In this document: piece by piece, positions 26,506-34,794 of the stretch
Numbering within the stretch: the stretch's first letter is position 1
Layout of the letters: each line of letters opens with the position of its first letter
DNA from: Bacteroidota bacterium
GTDB lineage: Bacteria > Bacteroidota > Bacteroidia > Chitinophagales > Saprospiraceae
DNA: 64,000 bases
Direction of reading: 5' to 3'
Assembly: GCA_020160935.1 (NCBI GenBank)
Contig: JAIUPL010000006.1
Span: forward strand, 175,172 to 239,171
Position numbers and translations under genes: made by a program
The notes under the pieces: generated by a model
Databases searched by the model: none
What the model was told of the DNA's origin: nothing
What the model saw: the letters and a program-made list of their open reading frames with translations, nothing else

Positions 26506-28301
26506 TAGCCTTTTTTCTCTATCAACACAAGTTTAAACTCCACCCGACGGTTCTGGGTTCTGCCTGCTGCTGTCTTGTTATCGGCTACAGGTTTCGTCTC
26601 ACCAAAACCTTTGGAAGTCATACGACTTTTGTCAATACCTTTTTTGATGAGGAAGTCGACACAAGCCTGGGCCCGTTTTTCGGATAAAACCTGGTTTTTC
26701 TTGTCATTTCCGGCACTGTCTGTATGGCCTTCCACATTCAGGTTGTAATGCGGATATTTGGTCAAAATGCCGGCAATATCGCTCAGAATTTTATTGGATT
26801 GCTTTAAGAGAACAGCCTTGCCGGTTTGAAACTTGACGGCTTTTACGGCCAGGTCAAGTTTTGCCTGGTCTTTTTTCTCCACTACCGGACACCCCTTGTT
26901 TTCCACTGCGCCAGCGAGGGTAGGGCACACATCCATCCTGTCTTCCACGCCATCGCTGTCTGTGTCGGGGCAGCCGTAGAATTCCAGTTTGCCGGGTACC
27001 AGCAGGCAGGCATCCAGTTTATCTTCCACACCATCATTATCTGTATCCCGCACAGGGCAGCCGTAATAATATTCCCAGGGACCTTTTTCATTCGGACAGG
27101 CGTCCAGTTTATCTTCTATTCCATCGCTATCGGTATCCGGGCATCCATGAAATGCTTCCAGTCCGGCAATTGTGGCGCAGGAATCCTGACGATCTTCAAT
27201 GCCATCACCGTCTGTATCCGGGCATCCCTGGAATTTGGCAAGGCCGGGAAGGGTGGGGCACTGATCATCTACATCCGGCACACCGTCATTATCAACATCT
27301 TTTACAGGGCAGCCGCCCAGATATGCTACCCCTGCGCGGTGCGGGCATTCGTCGTCTTTGTCTGCAATGCCGTCGTGATCGGCATCCGGACAGCCCATTG
27401 TGCGGCCGTATCCGGGTATTTCAGGGCATTTGTCGCGTTGGTCGGGTATGCCATCTCCGTCCCGATCCTGTTTGCCGATCCTGTATGCCAGGTTCAACCC
27501 GAATACCCAGTACCAATCCGGCTTGTTCGGATTCCCGGATTGGCTCACGCCATCCAGATAGTCGGAAAATGCAGGCCGGGCGCCTCCTTCAAGCCCCAGC
27601 ATCCACTTTCTGCTAAGGTCGATATTGACACCTCCGCCGATGGTAAGAGCAATGTTTTTTTGCGTGGAACTGGCAAGCCTTTGGTCGGCTTGCGCCCTGG
27701 CAAGAAGCCCCGAAATCTCGAGATACTGCTGATCGAAAGTAGTCGTTGCCTTGCTCATGACCAAACTGCCGCCTACATACAAGTAGGGTGCGATCATCGA
27801 TTTGAATCGATTAATATAGGCAATTTGTTTGTATCTGTCGAGTTCGTATGAAAGTGTATCGACTCTTCGAAAACGTTTTTTTCCAAAAATATCCCATTCT
27901 GCTTGCAGAGAAATTTCCGAAATACTGGTTTCGAAAGCCCAGTTTCGTTCCTGCCGCCAGAAAGGTTCCGTGTAATCCCGGTCTCGGGCGGCTATTTTTC
28001 CGAAAATGGCATGCCCGCGCAAGGCCATCTGTGGCCACAAGTGCTTGCGGACGAACAGACCAGCCGAGGGCTTGAGATTTTTGGGATTGGATAAACCGTC
28101 TGGAGACAAGTCTCCATAATAGCGGAAGGTACCTAAAAAGAGGCCTAATTCGGTCGTTTTTTCAAAATAACGGGCCGTATCAGCGAAATAGACAGTTTCC
28201 TCTTTGGGCTGAAAACTGTACTTGCCAGAGGGCACTTGCGCCACTGCCACTCCGCTTGCCAATAACAGGCAGATGGCAGGGATTTTTAGAAAATGGCGCA
28301 T
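26505..28301 (-). CDS. OmpA-family protein with seven thrombospondin type 3 repeats
   Basis: Outer-membrane or periplasmic protein of 598 residues. It has a signal peptide (about 1-21), an N-terminal beta-rich region of about 270 residues that probably forms a membrane barrel, and then seven calcium-binding TSP3 units of the form DxDxDGIxDxxDxCP (about residues 295-480). The last is the OmpA peptidoglycan-binding domain with NVEGHTDSAGND and AAGRTQNRRVEF. It likely anchors the outer membrane to the wall. The ATG at 28301 (MRHFLKI) gives the signal peptide; the longer open frame upstream lacks one. Confidence 0.9.
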   Translation of the reverse strand: MRHFLKIPAICLLLASGVAVAQVPSGKYSFQPKEETVYFADTARYFEKTTELGLFLGTFRYYGDLSPDGLSNPKNLKPSAGLFVRKHLWPQMALRGHAIFGKIAARDRDYTEPFWRQERNWAFETSISEISLQAEWDIFGKKRFRRVDTLSYELDRYKQIAYINRFKSMIAPYLYVGGSLVMSKATTTFDQQYLEISGLLARAQADQRLASSTQKNIALTIGGGVNIDLSRKWMLGLEGGARPAFSDYLDGVSQSGNPNKPDWYWVFGLNLAYRIGKQDRDGDGIPDQRDKCPEIPGYGRTMGCPDADHDGIADKDDECPHRAGVAYLGGCPVKDVDNDGVPDVDDQCPTLPGLAKFQGCPDTDGDGIEDRQDSCATIAGLEAFHGCPDTDSDGIEDKLDACPNEKGPWEYYYGCPVRDTDNDGVEDKLDACLLVPGKLEFYGCPDTDSDGVEDRMDVCPTLAGAVENKGCPVVEKKDQAKLDLAVKAVKFQTGKAVLLKQSNKILSDIAGILTKYPHYNLNVEGHTDSAGNDKKNQVLSEKRAQACVDFLIKKGIDKSRMTSKGFGETKPVADNKTAAGRTQNRRVEFKLVLIEKKG

Positions 28302-28425
28302 ATCGGATAAAAGTTGTGTAGAAAAAGTGAGAAAACGGATTATGCTTGTGTCGCAAAAGTAAATACCTGCCGTTGATTTGCTACACCATACTGGTAAGAA
28401 GCAAAAATGTGTCGTGTAACCTACA

Positions 28426-28433
28426 TACCTTCG
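28426..28433 (+). promoter_or_regulatory. -7-like element TACCTTCG close to the start codon
   Basis: TACCTTCG differs from TAnnTTTG at one base and ends 6 bases before the ATG at 28440, which again would give an almost leaderless mRNA. The same box precedes purK. Confidence 0.3.
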
Positions 28434-28439
28434 AGCCTC

Positions 28440-29306
28440 ATGAAAATAAAAGTAATTCCTGCCGGCACCCTGAAACTGGATGGAGGCGCCATGTTTGGCG
28501 TGGTTCCCCGCAGTATGTGGTCTAAATTGAATCCTCCTGACGAACAAAACCTGTGTACATGGGCCATGCGTACCCTGCTGGTTCAAACAGAGGGGCGTAA
28601 TATTTTGATTGATACGGGGATTGGCAACAAGCAGGATGACAAATTTCGTACCCATTTCCACCCGAATGGCATAAATTCAATGTTTGAATCGTTAAAACAA
28701 GCCGGAATTGAACGTTCTGATATTACCGACGTGTTTTTAACACACCTTCATTTCGACCATTGTGGCGGCGCCCTTTGGAAAAATGAGACCAGTGGAGAAG
28801 TCGAACTGTCCTTTCCAAATGCTACCTACTGGTCGAACGAACGCCACCTGAAATGGGCGCTTCAGCCAAATGAGCGCGAAAAGGCTTCCTTCCTGAAGGA
28901 AAACATCGTGCCTTTGCTCGATCAGAACCGCATGCGTTTTATTCCTGTGCGCCAGAATTATGAATTCCTCCCCGGTTTCCGCGTTCGTTTTTACTACGGA
29001 CATACAGAATCCATGATGGCGCCCCTGATTCGCATGGAAAACGGTCGGGAATTGCATTACTGCGCAGATGCCATGCCCTCGCGCTGGCATATCGGCATGC
29101 CATATGTGATGGCATATGATGTACGGCCGCTTCGGACCATGCAGGAAAAAAATACCATGCTGAAAGAAGCCGTTCGCAGGCAACAGGTGCTCTTTTTTGA
29201 ACATGACCCCGGTGTAGATTGTGGCACTGTCCGTCAGGAAAGCAACGGGCGGATCGTGTTGGAACAGATCGGAGCGCTCGCAGATTTCGTTTCCCCTAGA
29301 AGGTGA
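28440..29306 (+). CDS. MBL-fold metallohydrolase
   Basis: Metallo-beta-lactamase-fold hydrolase of 288 residues. The dinuclear zinc motif is THLHFDHCGG (His102, His104, Asp106, His107), with further ligands in YYGHTESMM, HYCADAM and FEHDPGVD. The N-terminal VPRSMWSKLNPPDEQN stretch places it near the AttM/AhlD-like and related lactonase group. Lactonase activity (for example on acyl-homoserine lactones) is possible but not shown. It is divergent from the OmpA gene. The ATG at 28440 is preferred because the upstream part contains the promoter-like box. Confidence 0.88.
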   Translation: MKIKVIPAGTLKLDGGAMFGVVPRSMWSKLNPPDEQNLCTWAMRTLLVQTEGRNILIDTGIGNKQDDKFRTHFHPNGINSMFESLKQAGIERSDITDVFLTHLHFDHCGGALWKNETSGEVELSFPNATYWSNERHLKWALQPNEREKASFLKENIVPLLDQNRMRFIPVRQNYEFLPGFRVRFYYGHTESMMAPLIRMENGRELHYCADAMPSRWHIGMPYVMAYDVRPLRTMQEKNTMLKEAVRRQQVLFFEHDPGVDCGTVRQESNGRIVLEQIGALADFVSPRR

Positions 29307-29325
29307 GGGGTTTTAAAACAGTTTC

Positions 29326-29688
29326 TTACAACTTTGTGAAAAACAGCACCTGCTCCAGGCTGTCGCGCTGCATCACGATTTTCAAGGTGTCTTTTGAGAG
29401 GTACAAAATTTTCAAGGCACGTTCCTTGGGAGCGCTGGCGGTTGTGTCTGTCAAAAACAGATAATTGCCAGAGGTACGAAATGTCCCACTTTCCCGATAA
29501 TACCCGATTGACTTAAATGCATATGTCTTGTCGGGCTGAAATTCCAGCTGTACAGAATCAAGTGCCGCTGCCACACTTTGACCGTTCTGATAGTAACCTG
29601 AAACACGCCATGCACCGCCAAGAAGTTGCGGATCGACAGTGCAGGAGGAAAGGCACATTAAAAGAGCCGGTAAAAAAATCCATTTCAT
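29326..29688 (-). CDS. Small lipocalin-like lipoprotein
   Basis: Lipoprotein of 120 residues. The lipobox is LSSC (Cys16). The mature part begins GGAWRVSGYYQNG, the usual opening of lipocalin-like domains in Bacteroidota (a Trp in the first strand), followed by the FQPDKTYAFKSIGYY and GTFRTSGNYLFL strands. Ligand unknown. It is divergent from the OmpA-like lipoprotein gene. Confidence 0.7.
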   Translation of the reverse strand: MKWIFLPALLMCLSSCTVDPQLLGGAWRVSGYYQNGQSVAAALDSVQLEFQPDKTYAFKSIGYYRESGTFRTSGNYLFLTDTTASAPKERALKILYLSKDTLKIVMQRDSLEQVLFFTKL

Positions 29689-29793
29689 TGTTCTTGCGTT
29701 TAGAAGAGGCGAAATTAGAACGAGTTCTAAAATTCGTTCCGGCGACTGATAATTTTTACCAACTTTGCCGCCCTTTTTTCAAAACTGCGACCT

Positions 29794-30663
29794 ATGAGAA
29801 TATCGGTATTTTTCCTTGTAATTGTTTCATTATCAACACAGTTTTCGTGTGTAAAGCCAAAAGTGTACAAGGCAGAACTAGCGGCTCGAAGCGCTGCGGA
29901 AGCACGCGAAAAAGTATTGGTCAAAGAAATGATCGATCGTAAAACGGAAGCGCAATCGCTGATAAAACAAGTGGGCGACCTGAGTAAAACAGTAGGGGCT
30001 CAGGAACACGAAATCGACAATCTGCGCACCGATTTGTCTCGCCGTATTGAAATGATGGGCGCTTCTTCTAACAAACTGGCGAATGAAAAAACGGAACTCG
30101 AGCGAGAACTGGCTGCCAAAAGCGACCGGCTGGAAAAAAAAGAAGCCTTGCTCCAGCAAGTGCGCACTATCCAGCAAAAACGCAGGAAAATTCTGTCAGA
30201 AATTGATTCAACGCTTGCCGTTCTTTACCGGCCCTTTGTTGAAAATGGGGTGACCGTAGTGGTAGAATCCGAATCTGTTGTACTCACTTTGCCTGACAAG
30301 TTGCTTTTCGATCCGGCAGGGCTGGCTATCAGCAGTACCGGCAAAAACGCCCTTTCTGTGCTGGCGCAGTTTCTGACGCCTCGCCCGGCCATAGATGTAG
30401 ATATTGTAGCGTACACGGATAACATTTTGCCTCCCAAAGAGAAAACCCTGAAAGATACTTGGGATTGGAGTTTACAACGCGCTACCAACGTTGCGCGCAT
30501 GTTGGTTCGAGAATTCAATGCCAATGCCAACCAATTCACGCCCGTGGGTCGGGGCGAATTTTACCCGTTGACTTCGAACGAGACGGCGGAGGGTCGACAG
30601 AAAAATCGCCGGACAACTATTGTTGTGCATCCTCCATTGCCGGCATATCCGGAGGTAGATTAA
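29794..30663 (+). CDS. OmpA-family lipoprotein with coiled coil
   Basis: Exported protein of 289 residues with an N-terminal lipobox-like FSC (Cys19), a coiled coil at about residues 28-135 (long runs of charged residues), and a C-terminal OmpA-like domain of about 120 residues with the terminal REF...GRGEFYP and GRQKNRRTTIVV features. It probably tethers the outer membrane to peptidoglycan across the coiled coil. The ATG at 29794 gives a good signal peptide. Confidence 0.8.
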   Translation: MRISVFFLVIVSLSTQFSCVKPKVYKAELAARSAAEAREKVLVKEMIDRKTEAQSLIKQVGDLSKTVGAQEHEIDNLRTDLSRRIEMMGASSNKLANEKTELERELAAKSDRLEKKEALLQQVRTIQQKRRKILSEIDSTLAVLYRPFVENGVTVVVESESVVLTLPDKLLFDPAGLAISSTGKNALSVLAQFLTPRPAIDVDIVAYTDNILPPKEKTLKDTWDWSLQRATNVARMLVREFNANANQFTPVGRGEFYPLTSNETAEGRQKNRRTTIVVHPPLPAYPEVD

Positions 30664-30691
30664 CGTGGGTTGTGATTAGTACCCGCTTCCT

Positions 30692-30732
30692 GAAAAAAAT
30701 CCCGAATGCTGGTTTTCACCAGTATTCGGGAT
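30692..30732 (-). terminator. Terminator after the acidic microprotein pair
   Basis: Stem atcccgaatgctggt (30699-30713) with accagtattcgggat (30718-30732), one G-T pair, and a 4-base loop. It is followed on the minus strand by seven T (A at 30692-30698). It may also stop the convergent OmpA gene. Confidence 0.85.
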
Positions 30733-30763
30733 GAATTCAAATCACTTTCAGATCGGCGCGACA

Positions 30764-30922
30764 CTACTGACCTTCTTCTTCAGATTCGTCGGCTTCCTCT
30801 TCCAGTTCTTCTTCTGATTCCTCAATAACCTCTTCCCCTTCAATGAGTTCTACTTCTTCCGAAGCAACGGCCTCTGTGTTTTCAATGGGGTCGATCTGTG
30901 CGTTTTCGTCGGAATAGAGCAT
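30764..30922 (-). CDS. Acidic microprotein, 52 residues
   Basis: A short frame of 52 residues with 24 Asp/Glu and no Lys or Arg; the C-terminal half is almost only Glu. I chose the ATG of MLYSDENAQ (30922); the frame is open a little further but the added residues are unlike the rest. It is the second of two acidic genes downstream of the OPT transporter gene, and its stop is followed by a clear terminator, which supports expression. No family recognised. Such tails can bind basic proteins or metals, but nothing here proves that. Confidence 0.65.
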   Translation of the reverse strand: MLYSDENAQIDPIENTEAVASEEVELIEGEEVIEESEEELEEEADESEEEGQ

Positions 30923-31057
30923 GGTTTCAAAATGTTTGAATTGAAAAATAGTGGACTTACCCTGCAAAGCACGCCAGCACATGTTGTGAAATGTTTGCCT
31001 GCAGGTTAAGTTCTCATAAATTCAATTCAGCATATTGAAACTACAGTCATTTGTACC

Positions 31058-31318
31058 TCAGTACAAATCTTCTTCATCTACTTCTCCCTCTTCGAAAGCA
31101 AAGTCATCTTCTTCGCCTTCTTCTCCAAGGTCGAAATCGTCGTCTTCAAATTCGTCGTCATCGCCATCGAAGTCTTCTTCGTCGAGGCCATATTCTTCTT
31201 CCTCCATTTCATCGAAATTCTCGTCGTCTGCTACTTCATCGTCGTCATATTGGTTCACCACTAGCGTTGTTTCCAAATCGAGAATAGAGGCCGGTTCCAG
31301 TTGTTCAAGGTAGCGCAT
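31058..31318 (-). CDS. Acidic microprotein, 86 residues
   Basis: 86 residues with 44 Asp/Glu and a single basic residue (Arg2). The first 24 residues are ordinary (LEQLEPASILDLETTLVV), followed by an unbroken acidic tail with Tyr and Phe interspersed (YGLDEEDFDGDDDEF). It lies 40 bases after the stop of the OPT gene and 135 bases before the second acidic gene. Conserved-looking N-terminus plus low-complexity tail suggests a small binding domain with a flexible anionic tail. Function unknown. Confidence 0.7.
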   Translation of the reverse strand: MRYLEQLEPASILDLETTLVVNQYDDDEVADDENFDEMEEEEYGLDEEDFDGDDDEFEDDDFDLGEEGEEDDFAFEEGEVDEEDLY

Positions 31319-31358
31319 GGTTTAAATGTTTAGTTGATGATAGGATAAAAGCGTATTG

Positions 31359-33407
31359 CTATTTTTTTCTGGCTGCCCGTATGAGGAAAAATGCAAGCGC
31401 TGCAAAAAACAAAACCCCAAGGAAGTGATATCCACCTTCTCCCAAACGTTCTGTCATGGTATGTTCTGCGCTGACGGAGGCAAGTGGGCCTGCAGTGGAA
31501 TCGGAGGCTTGCAACAAAGCCACAACCACGCCGGCCAATGCACCTCCTGCCACCAAACCAGTGGCAAACAGGCTACCCTTGCCCAATTCTGCATCTTCGC
31601 TGGCTTCTCCTTTACGTGCTGCCAGCCAGTCGGTCAGGCCTTTCAGCACACCACCAATCCAGATCGGCAGGGTAGTGCTGAGCGGCAGGTACAGTCCCAC
31701 TGCGAACGACAGTGATTTTACACCACAAAGTTCAAGGGTTATGGAAATAAACAGACCCACCAGTACAAATTGCCAGTCGAGGTTGAAGGACAACAGGCCT
31801 TTAATCAAAGTTGCCATCAGAGTTGCCTGTGGCGCATTGAATTTCTCTCCAATGGCATGTTCAATACCTGCAGCACGCATATCGGCAGTCGGGTTGTCGA
31901 GGAACAGAACCGTAGCGCCGATCACCAACGAAGAAACGATTACGCCGATAAAAAGTGCAAGTTGTTGATAACGAGGTGTGGCGCCTACGATATAACCGGT
32001 CTTCAGGTCTTGTGATGTCGCCCCGGCGTTTGCTGCGGCAATACAAATCATACTGCCTACTACCAGTGCCATCGGCTCAAACACCTTTCCAGTCCAGCCC
32101 ACCCCAATAAATACGAGTGCAGTACCCATAATCGTTGCAATGGTCATACCCGAAATAGGGTTGTTGCTGCTGCCGATAATACCCACGATGCGGCTCGAGA
32201 CTGTAACAAAAAAGAAACCGAAAATCACTACCAGTACACCGATCAGCAGTTTGCTCAAAATGCTGTCGCCGGGAATATTGGGCAGCAGCGCCATGAGCAA
32301 CACCAGCGCCAGGCATCCGAAGGCTACCACTTTCAGCGACAGGTCGTTATCGGTACGTGCCACGGCGGCGTTGCTGTCGCGGTTGCGCATGGCTGCCACA
32401 CTTTCCCGGAAGGAGGAAATGATGGTCGGCATGGTTTTCAGCAGCGTAATAAAGCCTGCTCCGGCCACAGCGCCTGCACCGATCTGGCGCACATAAGCGC
32501 GGTAAACAGCCGAGGTCAGGTCGCCAAATGTATGCGTTTCCGGGTTCCAGCCATACGGATAACGAACATTTCCCGCCGCATCCGTAATGGATTTCAACAG
32601 ATCGAGTTTGGTAAGTTGGGCAGCGATGGTATCCATTGGAACCAGCGTAGCCAGCAGCGGAATCAGACCCATCCATGCCAGTACGCCACCGGCTACCAGT
32701 ACGCCTGCAATGCGGGGGCCGATGATATAACCTACGCCCAGGTATTCCGGGGTGATTTCGCCGCTGACCCGCGCAGCAGGCAGGTATTTGTTGCTGGAAG
32801 AGGTACCCCATACCGGCACTTCTGCGATGAAGTGGAATATTTTTTGCAAAATCGCATAACCAAAAGCAAACCCGAGCCCCTGATAAGCCGTCTTTGCAAA
32901 ATCGCCGCCTTTTTCGCCCGCGATCAATACCTGTGCACAAGCAGTGCCTTCCGGGTAAGGCAGGTTGGCATGTTCTTTCACAATAAGCGACCTGCGCAAG
33001 GGAATCATCATCAGTACCCCCAAAATGCCCCCAAAAATGGCCAGCATGAGGATGGTCCAGTAACTGAAGTAACCCTTCCCGATGCCATCACTCAGAAATA
33101 AAAATGCAGGCAGGGTAAATACCACACCTGCCGCTACCGACTCACCAGCGGATCCGGCCGTCTGAATAATGTTGTTTTCCAGGATGGTGGTTCCCAAAAA
33201 TTTGCGCCCCAGAGAAATGGCCAGCACCGCAATTGGAATAGAAGCAGAAACCGTCAAACCTGCTTTTAATGCCAGATATACGGTGGCTGCGCCGAACAGG
33301 ATGCCGAACAAAGCGCCGAGAATCACGGCTCGAAGGGTAAATTCCCGTACCGATACATTTTCGGGGGCTACATAGGGTTTAAAATCGGAAGAGTCAGATA
33401 ATTGCAT
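31359..33407 (-). CDS. OPT-family oligopeptide transporter
   Basis: Inner-membrane transporter of 682 residues with about fifteen hydrophobic segments. OPT-family features include GAATVYLALKAGLTVSASIP, the ENNIIQTAGSAGESVAAG motif, the NLPYPEGTACAQVL motif, and SSRIVGIIGSSNNPISGMT. Such proteins import small peptides or metal-peptide complexes by proton coupling. I start at the ATG of MQLSDSSDF (33407), since the frame upstream has no membrane-type sequence. Two acidic microprotein genes follow on the same strand. Confidence 0.92.
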   Translation of the reverse strand: MQLSDSSDFKPYVAPENVSVREFTLRAVILGALFGILFGAATVYLALKAGLTVSASIPIAVLAISLGRKFLGTTILENNIIQTAGSAGESVAAGVVFTLPAFLFLSDGIGKGYFSYWTILMLAIFGGILGVLMMIPLRRSLIVKEHANLPYPEGTACAQVLIAGEKGGDFAKTAYQGLGFAFGYAILQKIFHFIAEVPVWGTSSSNKYLPAARVSGEITPEYLGVGYIIGPRIAGVLVAGGVLAWMGLIPLLATLVPMDTIAAQLTKLDLLKSITDAAGNVRYPYGWNPETHTFGDLTSAVYRAYVRQIGAGAVAGAGFITLLKTMPTIISSFRESVAAMRNRDSNAAVARTDNDLSLKVVAFGCLALVLLMALLPNIPGDSILSKLLIGVLVVIFGFFFVTVSSRIVGIIGSSNNPISGMTIATIMGTALVFIGVGWTGKVFEPMALVVGSMICIAAANAGATSQDLKTGYIVGATPRYQQLALFIGVIVSSLVIGATVLFLDNPTADMRAAGIEHAIGEKFNAPQATLMATLIKGLLSFNLDWQFVLVGLFISITLELCGVKSLSFAVGLYLPLSTTLPIWIGGVLKGLTDWLAARKGEASEDAELGKGSLFATGLVAGGALAGVVVALLQASDSTAGPLASVSAEHTMTERLGEGGYHFLGVLFFAALAFFLIRAARKK

Positions 33408-33520
33408 ATTTCGTTTTGATTGGTAAGATCGCGAAAGGTATAGAAATTTTGCTTTTCCATAAACAGACCAAAACAGTCGTACCAGCGTTAAATCGCATCC
33501 TATTACTGAGTTGCCTGCAT

Positions 33521-33528
33521 TACCTTTG
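33521..33528 (+). promoter_or_regulatory. -7 promoter element TACCTTTG
   Basis: TACCTTTG fits TAnnTTTG, 20 bases before the porP-like start, in the 141-base gap between divergent genes. Confidence 0.45.
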
Positions 33529-33548
33529 CCCAAATTTATTCCGACAGC

Positions 33549-34586
33549 ATGAAGAAACTGTTCATTTACACTCTTTTTATCCTTTTTTCCGGTTCCACCC
33601 TCAAAGCCCAGGACAAGCATTTTACACAGTTTTATGCCTCTCCGCTTACGCTGAACCCTGCGCTCACCGGCGCATTTGAAGGCAGTTATCGCATAGGCAC
33701 GATCTACCGCGATCAGTGGCGCCAGGTGCTCGACAACCCGATCAAAACCTTTTCCCTGTCGGCAGACCTGCGTTTTAAAGCCCCGGGCAAAAACAACAAA
33801 CAGGACGCCATCGGACTTGGCCTCATGTTTTTCAACGACAAAGTGAGTGTGGTTGATTTCAGTACCACTCAAATTGCTATTTCGATTGCGTATCACAAAT
33901 CTCTGGGCGCCAATAACCGCCAATTCCTGACCCTCGGTGGTCAATTGGGCCTCACCCAACGAAATGTGAACTACGAATCCTTGCAGTTCCACGATGAATT
34001 TGATGGCATTACCGGATACACCGGCACTACACTGGAAGACCTGCCTTCCAATAACTTCGCTTTTGCCGATTACAATGTGGGGTTGAATTATACCGCACAA
34101 TTCGGTCGTTCGGGTCGTTTGTTTGCGGGGGCTGCGCTCCACCATTTTTTGCAACCTACTATTTCATTTTACGGGACGGGCAATGATGGCGACAAACTGT
34201 ATTCAAAACTGAATGCCCAACTGGCAGCCAGTATCCCGCTCAACCGCGACAACAGGGTATCGCTGTTGCCGCGCCTGCTCGTGGCTGTGCAAGGCCCGCA
34301 TATGGAAATCAATGCAGGCGCCAATATTCGTACCGCGATGGGACGCTATGGAAGCAGCGCGCTGCACCTTGGCACCTGGGTTCGCCCGGTGCGGAACAAC
34401 GACGGCATCGGCGTAGACGCGCTGGTTGCCTTGCTGGGTTTTGAGGTGAATGGGGTGCTGATTGGCGCCAGTTATGACCTGAACTTGCGTGCGCTGCAAG
34501 CCAAACAACGCCAGAGCGCATTTGAGATTTCGATTACCTATCTGGGGAATTACGACAACGAGGAAATCGTTTGTCCGAAGTTTTAA
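33549..34586 (+). CDS. PorP/SprF family type IX secretion system outer-membrane protein
   Basis: Outer-membrane beta-barrel of 345 residues. It has a signal peptide (1-20, STLKAQ) and the PorP/SprF opening HFTQFYASPLTLNPALTGA, followed by GTIYRDQWRQV and FSLSADLRF. The C-terminal part has EVNGVLIGASYDLN and the terminal strand FEISITYLG. In T9SS, PorP/SprF proteins work with the translocon and with attached surface substrates such as SprB. No partner gene is adjacent; IR8 follows. Confidence 0.9.
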   Translation: MKKLFIYTLFILFSGSTLKAQDKHFTQFYASPLTLNPALTGAFEGSYRIGTIYRDQWRQVLDNPIKTFSLSADLRFKAPGKNNKQDAIGLGLMFFNDKVSVVDFSTTQIAISIAYHKSLGANNRQFLTLGGQLGLTQRNVNYESLQFHDEFDGITGYTGTTLEDLPSNNFAFADYNVGLNYTAQFGRSGRLFAGAALHHFLQPTISFYGTGNDGDKLYSKLNAQLAASIPLNRDNRVSLLPRLLVAVQGPHMEINAGANIRTAMGRYGSSALHLGTWVRPVRNNDGIGVDALVALLGFEVNGVLIGASYDLNLRALQAKQRQSAFEISITYLGNYDNEEIVCPKF

Positions 34587-34589
34587 ATA

Positions 34590-34750
34590 GGGTGTTTTAG
34601 TGTTTTAGTGTTTTAGTGTTTTAGTGTTTTTGCGGGCTTCGCGCCTGGCATGGGTCGCTAATTTCGCGTATTATTATTTCAAATACCCAGAGCAACGCTC
34701 CACAAAAACACTAAAACACCCAAACACCAAAACACTTAAACTCCAAAACC
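34590..34750. repeat. Intergenic inverted repeat IR8 with 8-bp tandem arms
   Basis: The left arm (34590-34632) has five copies of gtgtttta or close variants; the right arm (34701-34750) holds inverted copies of the same units with more substitutions. The core (34633-34700) is unique but includes a gcttcgcgcctggcat segment resembling the IR1 core. The same 8-base unit builds IR1, 32 kb away. Confidence 0.85.
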
Positions 34751-34756
34751 CCTTCT

Positions 34757-34764
34757 TACATTTG
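34757..34764 (+). promoter_or_regulatory. -7 promoter element TACATTTG
   Basis: TACATTTG fits TAnnTTTG and lies 30 bases before the ATG at 34795, just outside the right arm of IR8. Confidence 0.45.
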
Positions 34765-34794
34765 TGAGCACCAACCTGTCTAAATACTGCTCAC

